Notes: generated by a model not told the origin, from the letters alone. A stretch of 64,000 nucleotides of DNA from Paenibacillus polysaccharolyticus (GCF_900102085.1 NZ_FMVM01000024.1:1-64000), one strand, 5' to 3'; numbered from the stretch's first letter, positions 16,361 to 26,204 are shown. A program made the numbers and translations.

Positions 16361-17560
16361 ATGATGAAATGTTTACGTGTCATGCTATCCATCATCGTTA
16401 TACTGCCGTTGCTGAGCGGATGTTGGGATCGCCAGGAGCTGAATCAGCTCGGAATAATGCTGGGTCTGGGTGTAGATCGAGACGGTGACCAGATCAGGGT
16501 TAGTGCACAGGTTGTTGTGCCTCGTGAAGTCGCCAAAGGTCAAGGCGGCAATGGAACACCCGTTACCCAATATCAAGCCAGCGCTCGCACACTGCTCGAG
16601 GCTATTCAGAAGCTTACCCAGACAAGCCCTCGTGCCATTTTTATGGCTCATATCCGGGTATTGGTTTTCGGAGAAGAATTCGCACGAAAAAACGGCATAT
16701 ATGACGTCATTGAAGCCCTCATCAGAGAACCAGACGTCAGACCCGATTACTATGTAATGGTGGCGCGAAAAAACACGGCCTCTAACATTTTGAACGTACT
16801 CACACCACTAGAAAATCTTCCGTCAGAAAAACTGTTCAATGCACTCGATATTTCTGCTAAAAGCTGGGCTCCAACGACAACCGTGACCAGTGACAAGCTG
16901 ATGCAGTATATTCTCACACCCAGCATGTCCCCTGTTATTACTGGTATTGAGCTTGTTGGAGATCAAGAGAAAAGCGGTGAGACCAAAAATGTCCAGAGTA
17001 TCGAACCTCCGGCTACTCTTCAATTCGCTGGTCTCAGCGTGTTTCAAAAAGACAAACTGATCGGTTGGCTGAATCAGGATGACTCTAAAGGCTACAACTA
17101 TATTCGTGACAACGTGAAAACAACGATTGGCCCCACCCAATGTCCAAAAGGGGGTTATGTCACGCTAAAAACATTGCGTACCTCCACGGATCACAAAGTC
17201 AAAATGGTGCGGGGCGAACCTCAAATCAGTCTGAAAGTGAACACGGTCTCTGTCATTGGTTCCGTAGATTGTGAGATGGAGATCGGTTCAATGGAGGCCA
17301 TCAAGCAATTGGAGCAACTGGCACAGGATCGGATTATCGAATTGATGAAAGGTACAGTAAGTCTCGTTCGCAGTAAATATAAAGTGGACATCTTCGGTTT
17401 TGGACAAGACATCTATCATAAATATCCGAAAATCTACAAAAGAGAAGAAAAGAACTGGGACAAGTACTTTCAAAATTTAGACGTCACATATGAAGCAAAC
17501 GTACAGATCCGTCGTATAGGGACGTTGGATAATTCATTTAATAAAAAAGCCAAGGAGTGA
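16361..17560 (+). CDS. spore germinant receptor C subunit lipoprotein (GerC family)
   Basis: About 399 residues. The signal peptide ends in the lipobox LLSGC followed by WDRQELNQLGI, the standard GerC start. The C-terminal domain ends near the EEKNWDKYFQNLDV motif. The lipid-anchored C subunit is located on the outer face of the spore inner membrane. The ATG at 16361 follows AGGAG by 8 nt; an upstream in-frame GTG at 16340 overlaps the gerA-type stop. Co-transcribed with the A subunit gene. Confidence 0.95.
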   Translation: MMKCLRVMLSIIVILPLLSGCWDRQELNQLGIMLGLGVDRDGDQIRVSAQVVVPREVAKGQGGNGTPVTQYQASARTLLEAIQKLTQTSPRAIFMAHIRVLVFGEEFARKNGIYDVIEALIREPDVRPDYYVMVARKNTASNILNVLTPLENLPSEKLFNALDISAKSWAPTTTVTSDKLMQYILTPSMSPVITGIELVGDQEKSGETKNVQSIEPPATLQFAGLSVFQKDKLIGWLNQDDSKGYNYIRDNVKTTIGPTQCPKGGYVTLKTLRTSTDHKVKMVRGEPQISLKVNTVSVIGSVDCEMEIGSMEAIKQLEQLAQDRIIELMKGTVSLVRSKYKVDIFGFGQDIYHKYPKIYKREEKNWDKYFQNLDVTYEANVQIRRIGTLDNSFNKKAKE

Positions 17561-17566
17561 GCACGC

Positions 17567-17803
17567 TTGCTGCTATCGATTGCAGTTGTCATTGTCGGGT
17601 GCCTGATGGGGGTGATTGATCTACCCAAGTTATGGAGAAAGAAGGAATGGAAAGAAGTCACCGTCTATTCCTGTTTACTGCTGACAAGCATCTTTTTTGG
17701 TATTGTCGCGGTGAATCTATGGGAGTTTCCAAGCCCGCTATACATTATCATCTGGATTTACAAACCCGTGAATCAATTACTGGCCTATATTACAGGGAGT
17801 TAG
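17567..17803 (+). CDS. small two-TM protein in ger operon (GerD-subunit-like)
   Basis: 78 residues: a membrane segment (residues 1-20), a basic loop (KLWRKKEWKEV), a second membrane segment (~33-52) and a short tail. The TTG start follows AAGGAG by 9 nt, and the gene sits 6 nt after the C-subunit stop and 19 nt before the B-subunit start. Small two-TM 'D' proteins in this position modulate germinant receptor output in Bacillus; I assign it by position and topology, not by strong sequence identity. Confidence 0.65.
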   Translation: MLLSIAVVIVGCLMGVIDLPKLWRKKEWKEVTVYSCLLLTSIFFGIVAVNLWEFPSPLYIIIWIYKPVNQLLAYITGS

Positions 17804-17822
17804 CCAAAAGGGAGTTGACAAC

Positions 17823-18932
17823 ATGCTGGAACAAGGTCGCCTTGGCATTAGACAATTATGTATCTTGACCATTTTGATCATTGCCGGTGACATGATGATG
17901 ATCTACCCCTCGGTTATCGCAACCTTTTCGGGGCAAAATGCTTGGCTTTATGCTTTTATCGGTGTTCCTCTTGGCATGGGGTTGATGTATCTTTTCGTCA
18001 AACTTGCAGACACGTATCCCAATGAAAATTTGATAGGCGTATTTCGCAAAATCCTTGGATTTTGGCCAGGTACGGTGTTAGCCCTGTTCTACCTGATGTA
18101 TTTTATTTTTAGCTCTGCAGCACAATCACGGGTCGTTGGTGATTTCATGACCAGTCAGATTTTTTTGTATACGCCCATTCGGGTTGTGCTTCTTATTTTT
18201 GTAATCCCCATCGGTTGGGCTCTATATAACGGACTAGAGAATATTGGTCGAAGCAGTGAAATACTCGTACCTATTATTACTACTTTCATGTTTATTTTAG
18301 TGGTCTTTTTGTTGCCCGAGGTACAATTAAACCAACTTGTACCCTTTACGGACACCACCTTCAGCCAGTTTACGCATGGGATTGTGATCGGTTTTATCTA
18401 TCCGGTTGGTGAAGCCCTTCCCATTCTGATGATCCTCCCCTATGCAAATCAACAAGCCCATCGTACTCGTGATCTTATGATATCTGCCGGATTTGGCAAT
18501 CTGCTCATGGCTATTCTGGTGACGATCTCCATGTTGGTTATGGGACTTTTTCTTACACAGCACACGATCTTTGGTTCATTTGTATTATCCCAAAAAATCA
18601 ATATAGCCAACTTCTTTCAACGAATTGAAGTGCTTATGGCCTCGTCCTGGCTGATATCCACCTATTTTAAATCCACCGTTTATCTGTATGCCTTTGTTCT
18701 TGGTATCGCTGAACTTTTTCGCCTTAAGAGCTACCATTTTCTCATTCTGCCATGCGTACTGATTGTATATGCGCTATCTAACCTTGTGACACCCAATATC
18801 GTTTTTTTTAACACAACGGTCATTCCCTATTGGCTGGAGTGGGATTTAACGGTGAGTCTGATCTTACCTGTCCTGCTGTTAATCATTCATCAAATCAAGT
18901 CCAAATTATCATTTAATAAAGGCAGAACTTAA
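17823..18932 (+). CDS. spore germinant receptor B subunit (endospore germination permease), copy 1
   Basis: 369 residues, ten predicted membrane segments, of the amino acid-polyamine-cation transporter superfamily branch used by GerAB/GerKB. Features include IRQLCILTILIIAGDMMMIYPS at the N-terminus and RVVGDFMTSQIFLYTP near residue 100. The B subunit is the likely germinant-binding component. A second B gene follows 25 bp later and shares the layout (GDMM.IYP, VGDFMT.Q..L.TPIR, the QKINI..F.QRIE block), so the pair probably arose by tandem duplication. Confidence 0.94.
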   Translation: MLEQGRLGIRQLCILTILIIAGDMMMIYPSVIATFSGQNAWLYAFIGVPLGMGLMYLFVKLADTYPNENLIGVFRKILGFWPGTVLALFYLMYFIFSSAAQSRVVGDFMTSQIFLYTPIRVVLLIFVIPIGWALYNGLENIGRSSEILVPIITTFMFILVVFLLPEVQLNQLVPFTDTTFSQFTHGIVIGFIYPVGEALPILMILPYANQQAHRTRDLMISAGFGNLLMAILVTISMLVMGLFLTQHTIFGSFVLSQKINIANFFQRIEVLMASSWLISTYFKSTVYLYAFVLGIAELFRLKSYHFLILPCVLIVYALSNLVTPNIVFFNTTVIPYWLEWDLTVSLILPVLLLIIHQIKSKLSFNKGRT

Positions 18933-18957
18933 AGATAATCGAAGGAGGGTACAGATC

Positions 18958-20082
18958 ATGCTCATCAAAGAGAGACTTACCGTGCGGCAATTTGCAGTCC
19001 TTGCCTTTATGGGCATGATTGGAGATATGATGCTAATCTACCCGACATTACTTACTTACTCTGGAAGACAGGATGCCTGGATTTGCTCGATCGTCTCCCA
19101 AGGTATCGGCATGTCGATCTTATGGCTTTCCTATAAGCTGCATCAAGCTTACCCCGGACTTACACTCATCGAGATCTGTTCCAAAGCACTTGGTAAATGG
19201 ATAGGTGCAATTTTGGCTGCCGCATATCTGTTTTATTTTCTGATGGGTTCAGCTATATGTATCCGTGAAGTTGGAGATTTTATGACAACTCAGGTTTATC
19301 TCCATACTCCCATTCGGGCTATCATTCTTCTTTTTGTTATAGCCCTAGGTTGGTCCGTACTGAAAGGATTGGGCACGTTCGGTAAAATGGCAGAGATTCT
19401 GGCCCCCTTTGTTATGATCAGCTTGATTATCCTAATGCTTTGTTTGTTGCCCAAAATGGAAGTATCGAACATCCAGCCGTTCTTTGATACTCCCCTGTTT
19501 TCATTTATAAGCGGGAGTGTTCGAGGGGCTACAGCTTCATATGGAGAACTCATTATCATCACCATGATTTACCCCTATATTACTCACGGCGTGCATAAGC
19601 GGCGAGAGCTGTTATTGGCCGCATTACTTGCAGGAATCATGTTAACCCTCATTCTCCTTACCTCTCTACTTGTGCTTGGAGCTGAACTGACAGAGCATAA
19701 TATTTATGTATCGTATATTCTTGCACAAAAGATTAACATTGGCGGCTTCGTTCAACGAATTGAAGCCATCTCTTCGACAGCTTGGCTCGTGTCTACCTAC
19801 TTTAAAACTTCGCTATACACGTTTGGATTCATTCTTGGACTTGCACAACTGTGTCGTCTCAAATCTTACCAGCCGTTAATTCTGCCAACGATGCTCTTAT
19901 TATTCGGTATGGCTATTGTGATTTCGCCGGATGTCCTCTTCTACACCCTAGGCATCATGTACGCCTGGTTCAATTGGGATTTTACGGTCAGTATTGTCAT
20001 TCCTGCCTTCCTACTACTGATTCACCTTATGAAAAATCGATTTAAACAACGTAATAATGCAGGTACTCTTTCGCAGAAATAA
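18958..20082 (+). CDS. spore germinant receptor B subunit (endospore germination permease), copy 2
   Basis: 374 residues with ten predicted membrane segments, clearly homologous along its whole length to the preceding B subunit (shared GDMMLIYP, REVGDFMTTQVYLHTPIR and AQKINIGGFVQRIE). A GAAGGAGGG site precedes the ATG. Two B subunits beside one A and one C could give receptors of alternative germinant specificity, as shown for other ger operons with extra B genes. Last gene of the operon, ending at a strong terminator. Confidence 0.93.
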   Translation: MLIKERLTVRQFAVLAFMGMIGDMMLIYPTLLTYSGRQDAWICSIVSQGIGMSILWLSYKLHQAYPGLTLIEICSKALGKWIGAILAAAYLFYFLMGSAICIREVGDFMTTQVYLHTPIRAIILLFVIALGWSVLKGLGTFGKMAEILAPFVMISLIILMLCLLPKMEVSNIQPFFDTPLFSFISGSVRGATASYGELIIITMIYPYITHGVHKRRELLLAALLAGIMLTLILLTSLLVLGAELTEHNIYVSYILAQKINIGGFVQRIEAISSTAWLVSTYFKTSLYTFGFILGLAQLCRLKSYQPLILPTMLLLFGMAIVISPDVLFYTLGIMYAWFNWDFTVSIVIPAFLLLIHLMKNRFKQRNNAGTLSQK

Positions 20083-20138
20083 ACAGGCTACATCTCAATG
20101 GGAGTGGTGTCCATAGATGCAGCCTGTTTATTATTTTT
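20079..20138 (+). terminator. terminator between germination operon 1 and bcp
   Basis: Long inverted repeat AATAAACAGGCT-CATCT / AGATG-AGCCTGTTTATT with a 17-18 nt loop. It overlaps the end of the last ger gene and serves convergent transcripts. Confidence 0.8.
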
Positions 20139-20195
20139 GACCATACACACTTCGTGCATGGCTCGTTTTATTTTCACAGGATCGTAACCGATGAA

Positions 20196-20660
20196 TTACA
20201 GCCCTTTTACCGTGTCCAGCGCCTCTTCAATGTGCCCTTTTACACGCACCTTCGTCCATTGCTTGATCAGCTTGCCCTCTTCATCCAGCAGGAAGGTGGA
20301 ACGCACAATGCCCATGTACTCCTTGCCGTACATCTTCTTCAGCTGCCATGCGCCAAACTGCTCGGCAACCGTGTGCTCCTCATCCGATAACAGGATAAAA
20401 GGCAGTCCGTATTTGGCAATAAACTTATCATGTTGCTTCATCGGATCAGTGCTGATCCCCAGGATGACTGTATTCAACCCTTGAAAATCCTCATGTCGAT
20501 CTCGAAAATCACAGGCTTGTTGCGTGCAAGACGAGGTCATATCTTTCGGATAAAAGTAAATCAGAACTCGCTTGCCGCGAAAATCAGACAGCTTCATAGA
20601 CTCACCCGTGCTTGATGGCAATTCAAAATCCGGAACTTGTACACCTTCTGTTAAAGTCAT
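20196..20660 (-). CDS. bcp: thioredoxin-dependent peroxiredoxin (Bcp/PrxQ)
   Basis: About 154 residues, AhpC/TSA fold. The peroxidatic Cys lies in PKDMTSSCTQQACDFRD with the resolving Cys five residues on, as in atypical 2-Cys PrxQ enzymes that reduce hydroperoxides using thioredoxin. The usual Pro-Gly before the peroxidatic Cys is Ser-Ser here. The frame extends to a TTG at 20684, but the ATG at 20660 (MTLTEGVQ) has AGGAGG with 8 nt spacing. Single gene facing the ger operon. Confidence 0.93.
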   Translation of the reverse strand: MTLTEGVQVPDFELPSSTGESMKLSDFRGKRVLIYFYPKDMTSSCTQQACDFRDRHEDFQGLNTVILGISTDPMKQHDKFIAKYGLPFILLSDEEHTVAEQFGAWQLKKMYGKEYMGIVRSTFLLDEEGKLIKQWTKVRVKGHIEEALDTVKGL

Positions 20661-20730
20661 TTTCATGTCCTCCTTGGAATTCAAGTTATATGATCCTTCA
20701 GATTTGCGTGAAGTAATCCTGTAAGCAGGG

Positions 20731-21516
20731 TCAAGACCCCGCTCCCCGATACCGCTTCACACCGAAGTTCCACAGGGTAAGCCCAATCGTTGCAAAGACC
20801 AGCCCCATGACCGGAGTGAGCAAAGCCATCCGATGCATCTCTGCTCGCTCTAGGAACAGCGCTGCCGGATAGATGCCAACAAAGGCAAACGGGATAATCC
20901 AGGTGAGCAATACCTGAATGGCTCTGTTATAGATTGTTACCGGATAACGTCCATATCCTTGAATATTGTACATCAGCGGCAAAATACCTGTCGGCGCATC
21001 GGAGTAAAAGGATAGTGACGTCAATGTAGTATAGATACCCGCGTAGATTAGCACTGAACTTAGTGCCAATATAATCAATGCAGGGATGTGCCACCATTCC
21101 AGCACGAGCCCCATCTCTGCACCACTGAAGATCATAATGATTAACCCGATGAACGAACCTACGAGAGAGGGCGGGTCTACATTTTCCAGCAGAATCTGAA
21201 ACAGGTTGTGTGCCGGTCTTGTCAGAATGCGATCCATCTCACCTTTGACAATATAACGCTCGCTGAACCCCCACAGGTTGATAAAACAGCTAAAGATGCC
21301 GTATGGCACCATAAAATATCCGTAAACAAATAATACTTCCGCCTCACTCCAACCGCCAAGGTTGTCGGTATGCCGGAAAACGACAAAGATAAAGATCAGA
21401 TTGGTCGCCTGAAAGAGCAGATCCGAGATAATCTCTACCCAGAAGTCGGCGCGGTACGTCAGACGTGTCTTCATATAATTTTTCAGATATTCCCAGATTA
21501 GACCCATATAGTACAT
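20731..21516 (-). CDS. ABC-2 type transporter permease, second subunit
   Basis: 261 residues with six predicted membrane segments, of the ABC-2 permease branch found as pairs next to a NatA-like ATPase (Pfam ABC2_membrane_6 type). MYYMGLIWEYLKNYMKTRLTYRADFWV is a typical N-terminus for the family. Third gene of a three-gene exporter operon, 4 bp after the first permease. Substrate unknown. Confidence 0.85.
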   Translation of the reverse strand: MYYMGLIWEYLKNYMKTRLTYRADFWVEIISDLLFQATNLIFIFVVFRHTDNLGGWSEAEVLFVYGYFMVPYGIFSCFINLWGFSERYIVKGEMDRILTRPAHNLFQILLENVDPPSLVGSFIGLIIMIFSGAEMGLVLEWWHIPALIILALSSVLIYAGIYTTLTSLSFYSDAPTGILPLMYNIQGYGRYPVTIYNRAIQVLLTWIIPFAFVGIYPAALFLERAEMHRMALLTPVMGLVFATIGLTLWNFGVKRYRGAGS

Positions 21517-21520
21517 TCGC

Positions 21521-22327
21521 TTATCCCCCTTGCACGAACAGACGCTTGCGCGCTTGCCGCCAGATTAGCACCATGGGTATGAGAAGCAGGACAAACCAGA
21601 GCACCTGAATCCCGAGCACATTCCAGATGCCTGTACCTTCCACCCTGCCAGTGAAAACCGAGCCGGGCAGATATGTGATCGCCTGAAACGGCAATACTTT
21701 CATGATTGTGGACAACCAGTCCGGATACAAACTGATCGGAATGATCAGGCCCGAAAACAGATCAACGACCACACGTTTCATGCGCATCATGCCTTCGTTA
21801 TTTTCCACAAAAAACGCCGCCAGTCCCGTAATGACATTAATCTGGGAATTAATGATGAAACTGAAGAACAGCATGACGAGAAAACCGATCCACGCCGAAG
21901 GCGCTGTTGGCAGTTCCACCGGGAACAGCAGGATGGCAATGATCATGCCCGGAATCATGAGCAACAAGAAGCGGAAGATACCTTCGCCAAGCCCCTGCAT
22001 CATTTTGACCATCACGTAGTTAATCGGCCGAATAAACTGAATCGCAATGGAGCCATCCCGAATGTCGGCGGCAATCTCCCGGTCCAGATTGTTAAAGTAA
22101 AACGCACGCGCCATCCAAGAGACAGCAACATACGTTGTCATCTGTGCTGCCGTAAAACCGCCAATCTCTCCGCTGCTTCCATAAATAGCTTGCCACGTAA
22201 AGTAATACACGCCAATATTCAGCGTATATATCAAAATGCCCGAATAATAATTCACTCGATACGCGAGCATCGTCAGAAAACGAATACGCATGAAATCGAT
22301 AAATGCACTGTTCATCTTAGGTAGCAC
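21521..22327 (-). CDS. ABC-2 type transporter permease, first subunit
   Basis: 268 residues with six predicted membrane segments and a basic C-terminal tail (WRQARKRLFVQGG). It pairs with the following permease to form a heterodimeric export channel. It overlaps the 3' end of the ATPase gene by 11 bp, implying translational coupling. Confidence 0.85.
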   Translation of the reverse strand: MLPKMNSAFIDFMRIRFLTMLAYRVNYYSGILIYTLNIGVYYFTWQAIYGSSGEIGGFTAAQMTTYVAVSWMARAFYFNNLDREIAADIRDGSIAIQFIRPINYVMVKMMQGLGEGIFRFLLLMIPGMIIAILLFPVELPTAPSAWIGFLVMLFFSFIINSQINVITGLAAFFVENNEGMMRMKRVVVDLFSGLIIPISLYPDWLSTIMKVLPFQAITYLPGSVFTGRVEGTGIWNVLGIQVLWFVLLLIPMVLIWRQARKRLFVQGG

Positions 22328-23363
22328 CTACCGCTTCTTTATCTGCCGACACAATCTCCGGGCGCTCAGCCGAACCGGACTGGTAGATACTACGCACAAT
22401 CTCATCCGTGTTGGTCTCAATGATCTGAATATCCGTAATATCTGCCTGACCTACCACACGTGCCAGTACATCCGAAACGTTCAGTTCCAGCGGAATCCAC
22501 ACGGAGGCCGACAATTCGTTCTCCACGGTCCACCGCACAGGCATCGCCGCTGTCCATTCCTGCATCTGAGTCATCGTGTGACCTGTACCGAATTTGAACC
22601 GAACCTCACGCTCTGTGCCCCACTGGGACTTGAGGTGATCCAGACCTCCATCATAGATGATACTTCCCGCATCCAACATGATGACTCGCGAACATAAGGC
22701 TTCGATATCCTGCAAGTCATGTGTCGTAAGCAGGATGGTTGTACCATGTTGCTCATTCATGTCTTTCAGGAACTCGCGAATTTCCGACTTCACCACGATA
22801 TCCAGACCAATGGTTGGCTCATCCAGGAACACAATGCCTGGATTGTGCAGTAAGGCCGCCACCAGTTCACAGCGCATCCGCTGACCGAGACTGAGTTTGC
22901 GCACCGGGCGACTCAGCAACTCCTGTAATTGCAAACGCTCAACGAGCTCGTCCAGCCGTTTACGGAAGTCCTGCTCCCCAACACGATATACTTTGCGTAG
23001 GAGATGAAAAGATTCAATGACACCGATATCCCACCATAACTGGCTACGTTGTCCAAACACTACACCAATATTTTTGACAAACTTCTCCCGTTCCTGATAC
23101 GGAACATACCCACCTACCGATAAATGCCCGGATGTAGGCACCAAAATGCCGGTCAACATCTTGATCGTTGTTGATTTGCCGGCACCGTTCTCTCCAATAT
23201 ATCCGCAGATTTCACCTTGCGGTATCTGAAATGAAATATCATTCACAGCCAATACTTCCTGGTATTGACGTTTGAACAGATCCTGAAACGCGCCCTTCAG
23301 CCCACCGCGGCTTTTCTGGACGTTAAACGACTTTCGCAAATCTTTTACATCAATCGCCAGCAT
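22317..23363 (-). CDS. ABC exporter ATP-binding protein (NatA/DrrA-like)
   Basis: 348 residues with a complete ATPase domain: Walker A GENGAGKST (~58), ABC signature LSLGQRMR, Walker B IVFLDEPTIGLD and H-loop TTHD. The ~100-residue C-terminal extension is typical of the drug-resistance and natA-type export ATPases. First gene of the exporter operon. No regulator gene is adjacent, and the cargo is unknown. Confidence 0.93.
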   Translation of the reverse strand: MLAIDVKDLRKSFNVQKSRGGLKGAFQDLFKRQYQEVLAVNDISFQIPQGEICGYIGENGAGKSTTIKMLTGILVPTSGHLSVGGYVPYQEREKFVKNIGVVFGQRSQLWWDIGVIESFHLLRKVYRVGEQDFRKRLDELVERLQLQELLSRPVRKLSLGQRMRCELVAALLHNPGIVFLDEPTIGLDIVVKSEIREFLKDMNEQHGTTILLTTHDLQDIEALCSRVIMLDAGSIIYDGGLDHLKSQWGTEREVRFKFGTGHTMTQMQEWTAAMPVRWTVENELSASVWIPLELNVSDVLARVVGQADITDIQIIETNTDEIVRSIYQSGSAERPEIVSADKEAVGAT

Positions 23364-23591
23364 GTTTATACCTCACTTGGATTTTGTTGAAATTGCTTGT
23401 AGCCCAAAAAGAAATTATAATAGTAACAGTCAAAATTCAGCAAGCTTTAAAAAATAGTTCGAAGTGGCCTCCTCTGCCTTGAGGTCTGGAGGGAAGGCGA
23501 ACGGAAAGCTTCGACTTATACGCAAACTCAACGCAACTTTACATGTACTGAAATCGTTTATTTTTTATCTCAAATACAAAGGAGCGCTAGC

Positions 23592-24632
23592 ATGACCAGA
23601 AAGACGAAGAGAACCCTATGGATCTCTCTTGCCGCCTTCGTGTTAATTGTTGGAGGGGCAGTGGCCTACTATTTCGGTTCTATTCTTAATCAGTTGGATG
23701 GATTGCAGAAGAAAGGCGAGGATTCGCCATTTGCCAATATTGAAAATGTAGAGAAAGTGAAGACACCCGACCCTCCGAAATGGGAAGGTACCGAGACCGT
23801 GAACATATTGGTTATGGGTGTTGATGCCCGCGGTCTGAAAAAGGGTGAAGTGCCACGTTCCGACAGCATGATGGTGGTGTCACTTGACCCGCTGACCAAA
23901 AAGATTAACCTGTTCTCCATTCTGCGTGACACGTACATTAACATTGATGGATATGGTAAAGATCGCATTAACACCGCGATTACCCATGGCCCGAACGTAG
24001 CGATGGAAGCTGCAAGTGACTTGCTCGGTATCCCTGTTCAATATTATGTGTATACCGATTTCCAGGGATTCATCAAACTGGTTGACGCGGTTGGCGGTGT
24101 AGACTTTGATGTCGAGAAGGACATGCATTATGTGAGTAAAGCCGACAACAACGAGTACGATATTGATCTGAAAAAAGGCTACCAGCATCTCGACGGTAAA
24201 ACAGCCTTGATGTATGTTCGTTTCCGTCATGATGCGATGTCCGACTTCGCACGTTCGGAACGTCAGCGGGAGCTGCTCAAAGCCGTGACGGCCAAAATGC
24301 AGTCCACAACAACGATTGCCAAGCTACCTTCCATTCTGGAACAAGTTAGCCCGTATGTAGATACCAACCTGACGCTTTCCGACATGTGGAAGCTGGGCGG
24401 GCTTGGTTATCAAAGCAGCATGAATGGCAGTGAGCAGGTTCCACCAATGAACCTGTTGAAAGAAGAACGCACCCCTGGCGGAGCACAAGTCTTGTCGGTA
24501 ACCAGTGAAGAAAAGTTGAAACAGCATGTTCAAGACATCATTCACCCACCAGCCAAGACGGAAGACGAAAAAGCCAAAGAAGACAAGACCGCCAGCGGTA
24601 ATGAGAAGAACACACAGCAACCGGCAGAGTAA
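23592..24632 (+). CDS. LytR-CpsA-Psr (LCP) family cell-wall ligase
   Basis: 346 residues. A short cytoplasmic basic start and a membrane anchor (~8-30) precede the LCP domain: NILVMGVDARG, RSDSMMVVS (metal-binding Asp), SILRDTYI and DRINTAITHG, then AVGGVDFDV and YVRFRHD. LCP enzymes attach teichoic acids or other polymers to peptidoglycan at the outer face of the membrane. The ~40-residue Lys/Glu-rich tail is probably disordered. The ATG follows AAAGGAG. Monocistronic. Confidence 0.93.
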   Translation: MTRKTKRTLWISLAAFVLIVGGAVAYYFGSILNQLDGLQKKGEDSPFANIENVEKVKTPDPPKWEGTETVNILVMGVDARGLKKGEVPRSDSMMVVSLDPLTKKINLFSILRDTYINIDGYGKDRINTAITHGPNVAMEAASDLLGIPVQYYVYTDFQGFIKLVDAVGGVDFDVEKDMHYVSKADNNEYDIDLKKGYQHLDGKTALMYVRFRHDAMSDFARSERQRELLKAVTAKMQSTTTIAKLPSILEQVSPYVDTNLTLSDMWKLGGLGYQSSMNGSEQVPPMNLLKEERTPGGAQVLSVTSEEKLKQHVQDIIHPPAKTEDEKAKEDKTASGNEKNTQQPAE

Positions 24633-24700
24633 ATGAGCCACTAATACAGCTCTGAGCTAACTTGGTATATACTATAACGATGATCTCATTCATTCTCAGA

Positions 24701-24724
24701 AGGGCAGCCTATATGCTGCCCTTT
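24701..24724 (+). terminator. possible terminator after the LCP gene
   Basis: AGGGCAGC / GCTGCCCT stem with a 6 nt loop and only three T, about 70 nt after the stop. The hairpin is stable but the T tract is short. Confidence 0.5.
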
Positions 24725-24818
24725 CGCTATGCCTGTTCGCCAAAGTATGCGAAAATAATCATATCATGCTATTGTTTTGCTGGTTTAAACTAATGGAATT
24801 ACGAAAGGAAGTTATCTC

Positions 24819-26135
24819 ATGAATACACGTACGAACTCGGAGTTGTTATATACAGAAGCGCTGGAACATATTGTAGGCGGCGTAAACAGCCCTTCTCGCT
24901 CATTCAAAGCGGTGGGCGGCGGGGCACCCGTTTTTATGAAAAAAGCGCAAGGCGCCCACTTCTGGGATGTCGACGACAACAAGTACATCGACTATCTCGC
25001 GGCATACGGACCGATTGTGACTGGACATGCCCACCCTCATATTACCAAAGCCATAACGGAAGCAGCTGCCAATGGTGTCCTGTACGGTACACCAACGGAG
25101 CTTGAAATCAAGCTTGCCAAAATGCTGAAAGAAGCGATCCCGTCCATGGACAAGGTTCGCTTTGTGAACTCCGGTACAGAGGCCGTGATGACGACGATTC
25201 GCGTCGCTAGGGCATATACGAAACGAAATAAAATCGTAAAATTTGCCGGATGTTATCATGGTCACTCCGATCTCGTACTGGTCGCTGCAGGCTCAGGCCC
25301 ATCTACGCTTGGCATTCCCGACAGTGCAGGTATCCCGACCAGCATTGCTCATGAAGTCATTACCGTTCCATATAACGACCTGGATGGTCTGAAGGAAGCG
25401 CTCGAACGTTGGGGTGACGATGTAGCCGCTGTTATGGTAGAGCCGATCGTTGGTAACTTCGGTATGGTTATGCCAGAGCCAGGTTTCCTGGAAGGTCTCT
25501 GTGCAATGACACGCTCGAACGGTTCACTTGTTATTTATGACGAGGTTATTACCGCTTTCCGTTTCCACTACGGTTCCACTCAGACGTATGCCGGATTGGA
25601 TAATCATGCGGAGATTGAACCTGACCTTACTGCACTTGGGAAAATCATTGGCGGTGGCTTGCCGATCGGTGCCTACGGCGGACGTAAACATGTCATGGAG
25701 CAGGTTGCTCCACTCGGCCCGGCGTATCAGGCCGGAACGATGGCAGGCAATCCGGCATCAATCTCGGCGGGTATCGCTTGTCTTGAAGTACTGCACGGTG
25801 CTGGCGTATATGAAGAAATGGAACGTCTCGCCATCGATCTGACCACTGGCTTGCAAGCTTCCGCGGACCGTCACGGCATTGATCTGACGATCAACCGCAT
25901 TCGTGGTGCATTCTCCACGCATTTCTGCAATCATCCGGTGACGAATTATGATCATGCACAAGACACGGACGGCGAACGCTTCGCGTCCCTCTTCCGCCAC
26001 ATGTTAAACCGCGGTATCAATCTGGCTCCTTCGAAGTATGAAGCTTGGTTCCTGACCACCGCTCATACGGACGAAGACATTGCTGTCACTCTTGAAGCGG
26101 CTGAAGCTTCTTTTAAAGCAATGGCAGAGGAGTAA
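24819..26135 (+). CDS. glutamate-1-semialdehyde 2,1-aminomutase (HemL/GsaB type)
   Basis: 438 residues, class III PLP aminotransferase fold. It has the start motif HIVGGVNSPSRSFKAVGG, the substrate-loop motif NSGTEAVMTT, DEVITAFRFHYG and the PLP lysine in LGKIIGGGLPIGAYGG. It converts glutamate-1-semialdehyde to 5-aminolevulinate for tetrapyrrole synthesis. It stands alone, away from a hem cluster, and AAYGPIVTGHAHPHI resembles the second Bacillus paralogue (GsaB), so a backup role is possible. Confidence 0.92.
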   Translation: MNTRTNSELLYTEALEHIVGGVNSPSRSFKAVGGGAPVFMKKAQGAHFWDVDDNKYIDYLAAYGPIVTGHAHPHITKAITEAAANGVLYGTPTELEIKLAKMLKEAIPSMDKVRFVNSGTEAVMTTIRVARAYTKRNKIVKFAGCYHGHSDLVLVAAGSGPSTLGIPDSAGIPTSIAHEVITVPYNDLDGLKEALERWGDDVAAVMVEPIVGNFGMVMPEPGFLEGLCAMTRSNGSLVIYDEVITAFRFHYGSTQTYAGLDNHAEIEPDLTALGKIIGGGLPIGAYGGRKHVMEQVAPLGPAYQAGTMAGNPASISAGIACLEVLHGAGVYEEMERLAIDLTTGLQASADRHGIDLTINRIRGAFSTHFCNHPVTNYDHAQDTDGERFASLFRHMLNRGINLAPSKYEAWFLTTAHTDEDIAVTLEAAEASFKAMAEE

Positions 26136-26169
26136 GAGTTGGAGCCGGCGGCAACATAATTTAAAATTC

Positions 26170-26204
26170 AAGATAGACCAGCCCATTAAAGGCTGGTCTA
26201 TCTT
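26170..26204. terminator. bidirectional terminator between hemL-like and MocR genes
   Basis: The perfect 14 bp inverted repeat AAGATAGACCAGCC / GGCTGGTCTATCTT has a 7 nt loop. It abuts the stop codon of the convergent MocR gene. Confidence 0.75.

Noticed and set aside
24701..24724. Strong terminator after the LCP gene
   Set aside because: Kept only as a possible terminator because just three T follow the stem.
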